DNA of 64,000 bases from Sediminispirochaeta bajacaliforniensis DSM 16054. GTDB taxonomy: Bacteria; Spirochaetota; Spirochaetia; DSM-16054; Sediminispirochaetaceae. Positions 1 through 8,395 of this stretch are shown piece by piece. The position numbers and the translations under genes were made by a program. Position 1 is the first letter of the stretch. Each line of letters starts with the position of its first letter. The notes under the pieces were generated by a model, which saw only the letters and a program-made list of their open reading frames with translations, had not been told where the DNA came from and searched no databases. Where the stretch lies: positions 62,001 to 126,000 of the forward strand of contig NZ_KB899418.1 of assembly GCF_000378205.1 (NCBI RefSeq), written 5' to 3'.

Positions 1-202
1 AATTCACCCGGTGAACACAGGTGATGCATTTGCGGGAGCCTTCCTCGGAAGCATTGCGGCAGAACACTCTCTTCCAGAGGCGTTAAAGGCAGCGGCATAT
101 GCAGGAGCGGCGGTCGCCTCCGTTATCGGAAATATTGCCGGAGGTAGAAGTGATCAAACGGACAAAGCCTCATATTCGGAAGGCGAAACGACAACGGTAT
201 AA
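1..202 (+). CDS. PfkB/ribokinase-superfamily sugar or nucleoside kinase, C-terminal fragment
   Basis: The left edge cuts this gene; only about the last 66 codons are present, ending in TAA at 200-202. The visible part, VNTGDAFAGAFLGSIAA followed by an alanine-rich helix, matches the C-terminal GxGD anion-hole/catalytic-base region of PfkB-type kinases, which phosphorylate sugars or nucleosides. The motif is written NTGD rather than the usual GAGD, which is closer to the GTGD seen in pyridoxal kinases; the substrate cannot be told. The tail overlaps the convergent gene ending at 154 by 49 bases. Confidence 0.6.
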   Translation, partial: IHPVNTGDAFAGAFLGSIAAEHSLPEALKAAAYAGAAVASVIGNIAGGRSDQTDKASYSEGETTTV

Positions 203-1746
203 CGCTTGAGAATTGCTACCAAAAGATCGAGGCTCTCTTCGATATCCCGGAATCGTTCCTGGATATTTCGTTTTTCAACCCCTTCGATGGCCCGTATGTT
301 GGTAACGATCCCCGGCTGGCGCTGTTTCGCATCACGATTCAGTAGCATAACAAAACGATAAAGCTTACCGAAAAGGGCTCCACTCTGCTTAACCAATTCG
401 GCAGCTTCCGTATCGAGAGTTTTTTGATACTCTTCAATGGCGGTACGGTCCTCGGCAGAAATTCCGTCGGATTGTAAAAGTGACGCAGCCTCCTTGTCCC
501 CGATCGTACGGTCCCCGATAGGTACATCACCTGCAAAGGTACAAAAGGCCTTCAAATTCGTTTCAAGCCCTTCGGCATCGCTCATGATGCGTACCAAACG
601 CTGGCCCAAGGTCGGATCGGGGAAAAAACCCTCATCAAGGAGCTTTGCAAGCTCCCGGGAAATCGAGGGGCGGTAGATGGCTTCCAAGAAGTTCGTCACC
701 GTTTCAAGGGGCAAAACATAACGAAAGCCTACAAAGCCGGCAGCAAGAAGAAGACGATCAATACCCTCCCCATATTCCTTCAACGGCCTGTAGGAAATAC
801 CGAGAAAGAGTTTCTCCGCAATCGGACGAAGTTTTTTCTCTTTTGCCGACTTCTCCAGCCGAAAGCGGTCTCGCAGAAATTTCTCTTTGATACGCTGAAT
901 CTCGTGTAGCTGACTATTCTCAGGTTTCGGATAGGTAGAGGGCTGAAAAGCGGCATCCTCTTTTTCGATTTGGAGGAGCAGGAGGAACTCCTCGGCCGAA
1001 AATCCCCTTTCCCTGGCCTCACGCAGATGATAGAGCCGCTGTTCCAGGGTATCAGAGGCCTCATCACCACTGAGAATCGATATATCCCTTTCAAAGGAAA
1101 TCGATACCTCGAAATCCTCCCAGATATAGTAGAAGTCAAGAAGCTCTTCCTCAACCTGAGTCAAGGCTATCGGTGAAAATGCCGAAACATAGCGGGGATT
1201 GAGAATACTAAATGAGGGATCGAATTGTACCAATAGGCCCTGGAAATCATAGCGGAGTAACTCTGCAAAAAGTAAAAGATGGAAAAAGCCATCCGAAAAA
1301 CCGGAAAAGCGATCACCGGAGAGGAGCGTAAGCAAAGACTCAAAACGCAGATCAAGCCTTTCAAGGGCGGCAAAGGGATCTAAAGAGGAGGAAACTTCAG
1401 CTTTCATTTTTTCGTATGAGAGGGATTCCAACAGCTCGACCGCCTCATCATCCATCCAGGAGCGAAACAAAGTTCTGGCTATCTCCGCCGTCACCTGCTC
1501 ATCCCTGCCAAAGGCAGAGAGGCGGGAAAATTCCCCGGCAAAACTGTGGATACCTCGAGCCAGCTTCAGCATGGCTGAAGCGAATCCTTCCCCAAGACGC
1601 TTTCCCGAGGAATCAAGCCAATCGGGATGGCGCTCTCTAAGGCTTTTTATAATGGCTTTTCGCTGCTTATGCTTATACCACTCCTCCTCGCTGCCCCAGA
1701 AAATTCTGGCAAAGAGTTTCAGCAGGAAATCAAATAGCGAAGCCAT
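154..1746 (-). CDS. Large conserved hypothetical protein (DUF5312-like)
   Basis: A 530-residue protein of unknown function starting at MASLFDFLLKLFARIF. That N-terminal stretch is amphipathic or weakly hydrophobic; the rest is charged and mostly helical, without any catalytic motif I recognise. It resembles the family of unknown function (DUF5312) that I recall from Treponema and relatives, but this is from memory. The open frame runs upstream to 1929, yet that extension would overlap cdd and reads like out-of-frame sequence, so the ATG at 1746, 10 bases after the cdd stop, is chosen. It is the last gene of the nucleoside-salvage run. Confidence 0.6.
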   Translation of the reverse strand: MASLFDFLLKLFARIFWGSEEEWYKHKQRKAIIKSLRERHPDWLDSSGKRLGEGFASAMLKLARGIHSFAGEFSRLSAFGRDEQVTAEIARTLFRSWMDDEAVELLESLSYEKMKAEVSSSLDPFAALERLDLRFESLLTLLSGDRFSGFSDGFFHLLLFAELLRYDFQGLLVQFDPSFSILNPRYVSAFSPIALTQVEEELLDFYYIWEDFEVSISFERDISILSGDEASDTLEQRLYHLREARERGFSAEEFLLLLQIEKEDAAFQPSTYPKPENSQLHEIQRIKEKFLRDRFRLEKSAKEKKLRPIAEKLFLGISYRPLKEYGEGIDRLLLAAGFVGFRYVLPLETVTNFLEAIYRPSISRELAKLLDEGFFPDPTLGQRLVRIMSDAEGLETNLKAFCTFAGDVPIGDRTIGDKEAASLLQSDGISAEDRTAIEEYQKTLDTEAAELVKQSGALFGKLYRFVMLLNRDAKQRQPGIVTNIRAIEGVEKRNIQERFRDIEESLDLLVAILKRYTVVVSPSEYEALSV

Positions 1747-1756
1747 TGTCGTTTGG

Positions 1757-2155
1757 CTATTCCGGTATGCTGTTAAATGGAACAGGAAGTAATTCGCCGA
1801 AGGTGTAGGTCTGTACAATCCCGGAAAGGTTTGCAACATACACGGGAGTCTCTGCCGAACAAAATTCGGAAAGCACCTGAAGGCAAACGGCACAGGGGAC
1901 AGCGGCCTGTGCGGCATCACTGACCACAAGCAGAGCTTTGACGGAAAGATGCCCCTCCTCCGACATTGCTTTCATCACTGCACCTCGTTCGGCACATATG
2001 GTGGCGCCGTAGCTCGCATTTTCCACGTTGCATCCACTGTACACCGTTTTGGAAGCACTACTTACCAGGGCCGCACCGACCTTAAAACCAGAATAGGGTG
2101 CATAGGCGTTCTCCCTTGCGGCAAGCGCCGCTTCCAAAAGCTCAGTCGTCTTCAT
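1757..2155 (-). CDS. cdd: Cytidine deaminase
   Basis: A 132-residue cytidine/deoxycytidine deaminase of the small homotetrameric type, converting cytidine to uridine in the cytoplasm. The zinc site is visible: CAERGA (one Cys ligand plus the catalytic Glu) near residue 55 and the second pair of cysteines in PCAVCLQ near residue 90. The latter is usually PCGxCRQ, so Gly to Ala and Arg to Leu are mild departures. Good ribosome site (AAAGAGGG) before ATG. It follows the M20 hydrolase gene and the BMP transporter genes on the same strand, which fits nucleoside uptake followed by deamination. Confidence 0.93.
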   Translation of the reverse strand: MKTTELLEAALAARENAYAPYSGFKVGAALVSSASKTVYSGCNVENASYGATICAERGAVMKAMSEEGHLSVKALLVVSDAAQAAVPCAVCLQVLSEFCSAETPVYVANLSGIVQTYTFGELLPVPFNSIPE

Positions 2156-2220
2156 AAAAGCCCTCTTTCATTTTTTAGGGGAAAAGGTGGCGACTATTCT
2201 CTTCCGACCAGTCGTTTCTG

Positions 2221-3414
2221 TCAAGACACACCGCTCCACCATCGCATAATAGCATCATATCCCTTCACTGCCTTACAGAGCTCTTCAATCTCAAGGTATT
2301 CATCATTAATATGGGCGCACTCCTCTCTGCCGGGTCCAAAGCCGAGGGTGGGAATACCAGCGACCCCACAACTCCAGCTACCGTTTGTACAAAAGCGATA
2401 GGTACCTTCCCCCTCAAGGACTCCCGCCTTTGAAAGAACCGCCGAAATAGTTCGGCGAAAGGGGTCATCCTCTGAAAGCAACCACGCAGGGGGGGCCTTT
2501 TCAATCTCTTCCTTTTTACCATCGGACCCCAGATATGATCCCTTTGCAATCCTGACCTCCACCTTGTACTTCGGCTCGTTCCTCTCAAATGCCGCAATAT
2601 GCTCCCGATACCTGGAAAGAACAGAACTACCGGTCTCGCCCGGAAGGGTTCTGCGGTCGATGGTTACACGACATTGGGCAGGAAGGACCGAAGCTCCGGG
2701 ATATGGAGAAGAGAGGATATCGGTTACAACCCCGATACCCGGCCCCAAAACGGGATCGACAGGAACGTCCATCTCATCCAGCGAGCTAAGCAAGCCGACC
2801 ATTGCATCAACGGCGTTCACGCCAGCTTCGGGCGAAGAGGAATGAGCCGACTTACCGATGGTCGTCAATTCAATTTCAACACGCCCCCGCTGTCCGTACA
2901 TTAATCGTCTTTTACTTGCTTCGCCGATAATAACCCCCTCAACCGAATATCCGGCAGAATGCAGCGCAGTGACTATCTTTCCGAGGGTGAAGCCTTCAAA
3001 AAGTTCTTCTCCTGCAGTACCGCAGACGACGATGCCGGAACCAGGGAGTTCTCCCTTCTCATCAACAAGTAAAGCTGCCGCGGAGATCATGGCAGCCAAA
3101 GCCCCTTTCATATCTGAGGAGCCCCGGCCGTAAAGCTTCCCGTCGCGTACGGAGCCAGTGAAAGGATCGCTGCTCCAGAGCGAAGCGTCGGCATCGACCG
3201 TATCGATATGCCCGTCGAAAAGCAAAAGTCGTTTATTTTTTCCGGGAAACAGCGCTATAAGGCTAGCCCAGCCATCTATAGAACAATCGCAGCCTCGACA
3301 AGTGGCAAGCTGATTTTGCAGAAAAGCAGCAAGTCTCGATTCTGATCCGCTTACACTCGGAATCGAAACCATCTGCTTTGCCAATTCAACGCAATCGCCA
3401 AGAATTGAGTTCAT
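2221..3414 (-). CDS. M20-family metallohydrolase (ArgE/DapE/YgeY-like)
   Basis: A 397-residue dinuclear zinc hydrolase of the M20 peptidase/deacylase family. Motifs in order: DGHIDTVDA (first metal ligands) near residue 68, GRGSSDMKGA with the bridging Asp, GTAGEELFEG with the catalytic Glu pair, a dimerisation insert, and CAHINDEYLEI with the last His ligand. Start chosen at the ATG at 3414 because GGAGG lies 5 bases before it; the frame opens 7 codons earlier. The substrate is unknown; its place between a nucleoside importer and cdd suggests an amide or N-carbamoyl bond in a base-degradation product, but this is inference. Confidence 0.8.
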   Translation of the reverse strand: MNSILGDCVELAKQMVSIPSVSGSESRLAAFLQNQLATCRGCDCSIDGWASLIALFPGKNKRLLLFDGHIDTVDADASLWSSDPFTGSVRDGKLYGRGSSDMKGALAAMISAAALLVDEKGELPGSGIVVCGTAGEELFEGFTLGKIVTALHSAGYSVEGVIIGEASKRRLMYGQRGRVEIELTTIGKSAHSSSPEAGVNAVDAMVGLLSSLDEMDVPVDPVLGPGIGVVTDILSSPYPGASVLPAQCRVTIDRRTLPGETGSSVLSRYREHIAAFERNEPKYKVEVRIAKGSYLGSDGKKEEIEKAPPAWLLSEDDPFRRTISAVLSKAGVLEGEGTYRFCTNGSWSCGVAGIPTLGFGPGREECAHINDEYLEIEELCKAVKGYDAIMRWWSGVS

Positions 3415-3492
3415 ACGTTCCTCCATCATATACACAAAAAGAAACCGGTTGTAGCATAGCCAACCGGTTTCAAAGAGACAAGATCCGATCTT

Positions 3493-4425
3493 CTATTCTT
3501 CGAGAATATATGGACTTCCCCACGCCTTCGGAGCCAGTCCGGAACCGGCAATCAAGAAAGCAATCAAGGTAAGTAGATACGGCATCATCAGAGGGAATTG
3601 GTAGGGAATGGAACTTCCCATGGCCTGAAGGTTAAGCTGAAAAGCATCGACAATTCCAAAAAAGAAGACCGTCAGGGCTGTGTATAAAGGATGGAAACGG
3701 CCGAGAATAATCGCCGCAAAACCAATATAGCCTTTTCCTGCAATCATGTTGTCGACAAAAAGCCCCAGGTCACCTATGGTCTGGCTTGCCCCCCCGATGG
3801 CAGCGAAAGCCGAAGCCCAAAGAATCGAAATGTAACGTATTTTATGGACCTTTATCCCCATGGTTTCGGCTGCTTTCGGATTTTCCCCCACCGCACGAAT
3901 CTTCAAGCCCCAGTTTGTCTTAAAAAAGATGATATAGACGACGGGAATCAAAATATAGGCAATATAGGTAAAAGGATTTTGCCGAAAGAGAACACCAATG
4001 ATGGGGATGGATGAGAGTCCCGGAATGGCAACCGCCATAAGACGCTGCCCCATAAGCTGTTGTGTATGGGCTCCGAAAAGAACACGGGAAAAAGCTCCGG
4101 TGATGCCAAGGCCAAGGATATTGACGGAAACACTCACCACTACCTGATCAACTGCAAGCGTAACGGTACAGAACGCATAGACCAGAGCAATGATCATATT
4201 AAACAGTACCGCTAATACAATTCCCTGCACCGCCCCAAGGTAGTAGCTGCCGAGAAACCCAAAAAAGGCGCCCATCAACATAAAGCCCTCAAGTCCGAGA
4301 AAAAGCACCCCGCTACGCTCGGAAAAGATACCGCCCATGGAAGCAAGCAAAAGGGGCGTTGCAAGGCGAATACAGGAAGCCAAAAAATCCTGCGAAAAGA
4401 TCATGTGTATGAGTTCGCTAAACAT
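3493..4425 (-). CDS. Nucleoside ABC transporter permease (second permease)
   Basis: A 310-residue, very hydrophobic protein with about eight membrane spans and the BPD_transp_2 fold of the RbsC/YufQ group. The conserved loop KIRAVGENPKAAETMGI, which contacts the ATPase, is near residue 175, and the N-terminal GGIFSERSGVLFLGLEG segment is typical of BMP-system permeases. It overlaps the preceding permease gene by 8 bases, indicating translational coupling, and pairs with it to form the channel through the inner membrane. Confidence 0.9.
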   Translation of the reverse strand: MFSELIHMIFSQDFLASCIRLATPLLLASMGGIFSERSGVLFLGLEGFMLMGAFFGFLGSYYLGAVQGIVLAVLFNMIIALVYAFCTVTLAVDQVVVSVSVNILGLGITGAFSRVLFGAHTQQLMGQRLMAVAIPGLSSIPIIGVLFRQNPFTYIAYILIPVVYIIFFKTNWGLKIRAVGENPKAAETMGIKVHKIRYISILWASAFAAIGGASQTIGDLGLFVDNMIAGKGYIGFAAIILGRFHPLYTALTVFFFGIVDAFQLNLQAMGSSIPYQFPLMMPYLLTLIAFLIAGSGLAPKAWGSPYILEE

Positions 4426-5488
4426 TCTGAAGTCTCCTTTTCAGCCTGCGAAAGAAACGCGGCATTCCCTGGGCCGCAATGACAAAAATAATTGCCAAAG
4501 CCTGAATGATATAGATAAATGAGACGGGAATCCCGAAATCGATTTGCAGCCCACTCGCGGCGTTACGAAGAGCACCGAAAAAGAAGGAAGAAAAGATGAT
4601 ACCCACAGGATTGAGATTGGCCAGCAAAGCAACGGCGATGGCATCATAACCGTAACCAGGCGAAAAACCTTCCATAAGACGTCGATGGACACCGAGGACC
4701 TCCACCGATCCTGCAAGACCGGCCAAGGCCCCGGAGACAACCATGGAAAGGACAAGAATCTTCCGGTAGTCGATTCCCGCATAAAGGGCCCCTTCCGGAT
4801 TGAATCCTACCGCCCTGATCTTAAAACCAAAGGTGGTTTTGTAGAGGATCACCCATACAATGACAACCATGAGAATGAAAACCCAAATTCCCTGGTGCAG
4901 GGTATAGCCTCGAATTACCTTATGCAGTAATGCGGTATCAGGGAAGGCGTCGGTCTGGGGATAGTAAGCACCCTCCGCTTTTAAAGGCCCCTGAAGAAAA
5001 AAACTGACAAGCAAGATGGCCACATAATTGAGCAGCATGGTAACAACAATTTCATTAAAGCCTTTATAAGCCTTTAGGATACCCGGTAAAAGTGCCCAGA
5101 GAGCCCCCATGATCATACCACAGATGAGAACCACCGGCAGTAAGAGGGGGGATGATTCAAGAAAACCGCTGGTAGCGACAACGGCTGTGGCAAGGGCGGC
5201 AAGCTGAAGCTGTCCCTCGGCACCTATATTGAAGATACCCGCACTGTAGCTAAAAGCAATTGCAAGACCGGTGAAACCGAGGGGAATGGCGAATACAAGG
5301 CTTTGCGAAAAATTATTCAGATTGCCGAATGCCCCATAAAAAAGCTGTCCCATAACGGTAAAAAGACTTCGGTCTTTGTTCACAATTACCAAGGATCCGA
5401 CAAGCATTCCGATCAGGACCCCGATCACGGGAATGACAACGGTTCGGAGCCTACTCCACTGTAATAGTTCTCGTAATTTTTCTTTCAT
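4418..5488 (-). CDS. Nucleoside ABC transporter permease (first permease)
   Basis: A 356-residue membrane protein of the same family as the downstream permease (YufP-like). It has a cytoplasmic N-terminus, roughly nine to ten spans, the FNIGAEGQLQLAALATAV segment typical of this family near residue 90, and the ATPase-contact loop FKIRAVGFNPEGALYAGI near residue 222. The start overlaps the ATPase stop by 4 bases (ATGA). It forms a heterodimeric channel with the next gene product. Confidence 0.9.
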   Translation of the reverse strand: MKEKLRELLQWSRLRTVVIPVIGVLIGMLVGSLVIVNKDRSLFTVMGQLFYGAFGNLNNFSQSLVFAIPLGFTGLAIAFSYSAGIFNIGAEGQLQLAALATAVVATSGFLESSPLLLPVVLICGMIMGALWALLPGILKAYKGFNEIVVTMLLNYVAILLVSFFLQGPLKAEGAYYPQTDAFPDTALLHKVIRGYTLHQGIWVFILMVVIVWVILYKTTFGFKIRAVGFNPEGALYAGIDYRKILVLSMVVSGALAGLAGSVEVLGVHRRLMEGFSPGYGYDAIAVALLANLNPVGIIFSSFFFGALRNAASGLQIDFGIPVSFIYIIQALAIIFVIAAQGMPRFFRRLKRRLQNV

Positions 5489-7029
5489 AGCTGTACACGC
5501 TCCGTCTCATCGCAGCTGCCTGGAACCTTCCTACCGGCCATCTGCAGACCAATCTCCATGGGATCGACATGATGACCGACAAGTGAGCCGGTAAACTGCC
5601 CCTCGTAGATAACCTCAATCCGATCGGAAAGCGAAAGGATTTCATCGAGCTCGGTAGAAATGAGCAGTATAGCGGCACCGGCATCACGCTGCTTGACAAG
5701 TTCCGCCCGAACGAACTCTATTGCCGAAATATCAAGTCCGCGGGTCGGCTGAACCGCAATGATGAGCTTCGGTTTTTGCTCGAATTCCCGTGCGAGAATG
5801 ACCTTCTGCTGGTTACCGCCGGAGAGCTGCTTTGCATAGGTTTCAGGAACACATCCTCGTACATCATAGGATGCTATAAGGCGTTTCGCATATTCTTTGA
5901 TGACTCTTCTTTTAAGAAAACCGAATTGGGAGAATTTGTGGTTGGAAATCTCTTTTACCACCATATTATCCTGAACGGGATAATTCAATATCAAACCTGT
6001 TCGTTGACGGTCGGGAGGAATGTGGGAAACATTCTTACCATGCAACTTTGCAGTGGACCAGTTCGTCGTCTCCTCACCAAGAATTTCGATCTTCCCGGAG
6101 GTCACGGGAGCAAGTCCTGTCAGGGCATTACCAAGCTCGAGTTGACCATTTCCATCAACACCTGCAATACCGAGAACCTCGCCGCTACGTATTTCAAAAG
6201 AGAGGCCGCGAACAGCATCTACGCCCATGCTTCCCTTCACATGAAGGTCCTGGACCCTAAGGACAACATCTCCGACCTTTTTTGTCGGCTCCGCCTCCTT
6301 GAGAAAGACTTCCCGGCCGACCATCATCTTTGCAAGCTCTGACTCGCTGGTATCCTTCACGGCAACATTACCAACAACCTTACCATCCCTTAGGACCGTA
6401 ACCGAATCACAAATTGTCATCACCTCCCCAAGTTTGTGAGTGATGAAAAGAATAGTTCTCCCTTCTTTCTTGAAGAGCTTGATGATTTCAAAGAATTCAA
6501 GAACCTCATTTGGGGTCAGTACCGCAGTAGGTTCATCAAAAATCATGATGTTTGAATGTCTGTAAAGTACTTTTAGTATTTCGACACGCTGTTGAAGTCC
6601 AACGGAGAGATCCCCTATAACGGCGTTTGGATTGATACAAAAATTATATCGATCGGAAAGCGCTTGTATCTTTTCCGCTGCCCCATGATAGTCAACCCAG
6701 GGGCCTTTTCCGCTTTTCAAACCAAGAATGACATTCTCGGTTACCGTCAACTTCTGAATCAGCATAAAATGCTGATTAACCATCCCAATTCCCAGGCGAA
6801 TAGCATCTTCACAGTTGCCGATATAGACCGGTTTTCCATCGACCAGGATTTCTCCCGAATCCATTCCGTATAATCCATACAGACAACTCATCAGGGTTGA
6901 TTTACCGGCACCATTTTCGCCGAGCAGAGCCCGAACCTCGCCTTTTTCAACCTGAAGAGAAACCTTATCGTTCGCCAATACCCGGGAAAACCTTTTGGTA
7001 AGATCCTTGATCTCTAGAATCGGTGCCAC
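5485..7029 (-). CDS. Nucleoside ABC transporter, double-domain ATPase
   Basis: A 514-residue protein with two tandem ABC domains (RbsA/YufO type) that powers nucleoside or base uptake. The first domain has a full Walker A (GENGAGKST, near residue 37), a variant signature LSVGLQQRVEIL and Walker B IMIFDEPTA. The second has a degenerate Walker A (GVDGNGQLE), a canonical LSGGNQQKV signature and LIIAVQPTRGLD. That asymmetry is normal for this family. GTG start with an AAGGA site 7 bases upstream. A hairpin separates it from the binding-protein gene. Confidence 0.92.
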   Translation of the reverse strand: MAPILEIKDLTKRFSRVLANDKVSLQVEKGEVRALLGENGAGKSTLMSCLYGLYGMDSGEILVDGKPVYIGNCEDAIRLGIGMVNQHFMLIQKLTVTENVILGLKSGKGPWVDYHGAAEKIQALSDRYNFCINPNAVIGDLSVGLQQRVEILKVLYRHSNIMIFDEPTAVLTPNEVLEFFEIIKLFKKEGRTILFITHKLGEVMTICDSVTVLRDGKVVGNVAVKDTSESELAKMMVGREVFLKEAEPTKKVGDVVLRVQDLHVKGSMGVDAVRGLSFEIRSGEVLGIAGVDGNGQLELGNALTGLAPVTSGKIEILGEETTNWSTAKLHGKNVSHIPPDRQRTGLILNYPVQDNMVVKEISNHKFSQFGFLKRRVIKEYAKRLIASYDVRGCVPETYAKQLSGGNQQKVILAREFEQKPKLIIAVQPTRGLDISAIEFVRAELVKQRDAGAAILLISTELDEILSLSDRIEVIYEGQFTGSLVGHHVDPMEIGLQMAGRKVPGSCDETERVQL

Positions 7030-7069
7030 AATACCGTCCTTCCAAATCTGTTTTCGACGTGTGGATATT

Positions 7070-7107
7070 TGCAGACAGGACGCACAGGTATACGCGCCCC
7101 GTCTGCA
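7070..7107 (-). repeat. Intercistronic hairpin between binding-protein and ATPase genes
   Basis: The outer 7-base arms TGCAGAC and GTCTGCA pair perfectly, and the inner bases extend the stem to about 15 pairs with G-U wobbles. No T-run follows on the minus strand. Such hairpins commonly protect the 3' end of binding-protein mRNA and give partial read-through to the ATPase and permeases; that role is inferred. Confidence 0.55.
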
Positions 7108-7136
7108 ATTTTACGTGATTGATTTTGGTGAAAGGG

Positions 7137-8144
7137 TTAGTTAACCCTCTTGTGCAGCGTACCAGCCTTCATAGCTTCGAAATCGGCCATAACCTCATCC
7201 TTAAGCTCGGCAGGAACCATTTTTGACCAGGTTCCAGGATATTCGACACCGTCGGCGACCCCCCATACCTTGGACATTCCCTTCCAATTTCCTTCTTTGA
7301 GCATTTTGCCCTGCATCAGGATCATATCGGGAACACTCTGGACCATGGAGGTAAGAACGATATCAGGAGCAAGACTGTTGAAATCACCGGACCATCCGAT
7401 CACATAGGCCCCCCGCTCTTTGGCCGCCTGAATGGCACCAACGTCACAAGCGTCACCGATGGCAACAATAACATCAACACCATTGGCAATCTGCGCAAGG
7501 GCCGCTTCTTTACCCTTGTTGACGTCGGTCCAGCTACCGGTATACGCAACGGTAAAACTTGCCTTGGGATTAACTTCCGCAATGGTTTCTCTCAGCATGT
7601 CGATCTCGGCCAGGGTGGTAGGAATTTCCATGGCACCGATGAAACCGATTTTGTTGGTCTTTGTAAATTTTGCGGAAAGCTTTCCAGCCAGATAAGATAA
7701 CTCGCCGAGACCAAAGACGCCGGAACCGACGTTATCGGCCTGAACTTCACCACCAACCTGATAGAATTTTACATTGGGGAACTCGGGGGCCACTTCCATG
7801 ATTGAATCACCGAATTCAAAACCGTGACCAATCACCAGGTCATATCCCCTCTGTGCATAATTCCGAAGGATAGACTTCTGCTGAGACTGAGGAACCATCT
7901 CGGTATATGCAATTTCAAAACCGAGTTCGTCCCGCAGCCGCGTTAATCCCTCGTATGCGGACGTATTCCAACCACCGTCGTTGATGGGACCGGACATCAA
8001 CATTGCAACTTTGACCTGAGCAGGCGCATCAGACGAAGTAGTATCGGCGGCTGGGGCCGCATCCTGCTGTCCGCCGGCAAACAGAACACCGGTGCACAGT
8101 ACTGCAATGACCATCATCGCAATAAGAATCTTGTTTCTCTTCAT
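7137..8144 (-). CDS. BMP-family periplasmic nucleoside-binding protein
   Basis: A 335-residue substrate-binding protein of the BMP/PnrA (TmpC) family. A signal peptide covers residues 1-23 and ends LFAGG; there is no lipobox cysteine, so unlike treponemal PnrA it is not an obvious lipoprotein. The mature part starts VKVAMLMSGPINDGGWNTSAYEGL, the family N-lobe, and ends with the typical C-lobe helix. It is the first gene of the importer operon, with a strong AAGGAG site and its own promoter upstream. PnrA-type proteins bind purine or other nucleosides; cytidine deaminase downstream suggests cytidine may be included. Confidence 0.9.
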   Translation of the reverse strand: MKRNKILIAMMVIAVLCTGVLFAGGQQDAAPAADTTSSDAPAQVKVAMLMSGPINDGGWNTSAYEGLTRLRDELGFEIAYTEMVPQSQQKSILRNYAQRGYDLVIGHGFEFGDSIMEVAPEFPNVKFYQVGGEVQADNVGSGVFGLGELSYLAGKLSAKFTKTNKIGFIGAMEIPTTLAEIDMLRETIAEVNPKASFTVAYTGSWTDVNKGKEAALAQIANGVDVIVAIGDACDVGAIQAAKERGAYVIGWSGDFNSLAPDIVLTSMVQSVPDMILMQGKMLKEGNWKGMSKVWGVADGVEYPGTWSKMVPAELKDEVMADFEAMKAGTLHKRVN

Positions 8145-8228
8145 ACCCTTTTTCTCCTTTTTTTCGGGGCTGGGTCACCCCTATGTATGTATGCAGCAAA
8201 CCGCTGCCAGGGTACTGAGCCACGGAAC

Positions 8229-8300
8229 ATCATACACCTATATGTATAGATGTATAGATGATCTTGCAAATATTATCCCCTCTTTCTCTCCTGCTGTCAA
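8229..8300 (-). promoter_or_regulatory. Promoter and putative operator of the BMP operon
   Basis: On the minus strand TTGACA (8295-8300) and GATAAT (8272-8277) are 17 bases apart, a near-consensus sigma-70 promoter. Directly downstream, at 8229-8262, is a TATAGATG-rich block containing the 12-mer TATAGATGTATA (8245-8256). The same 12-mer occurs just after the -10 box of the SDR gene promoter near 16.54 kb, suggesting one shared repressor. Confidence 0.6.
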
Positions 8301-8395
8301 CACGGACTTATTTATTTTTGAGAACGGTTTCAGATACTATATACAGAAACACACTATTTTATCCACCATAAGGGAAAAATGAATGTCACAAAGAA

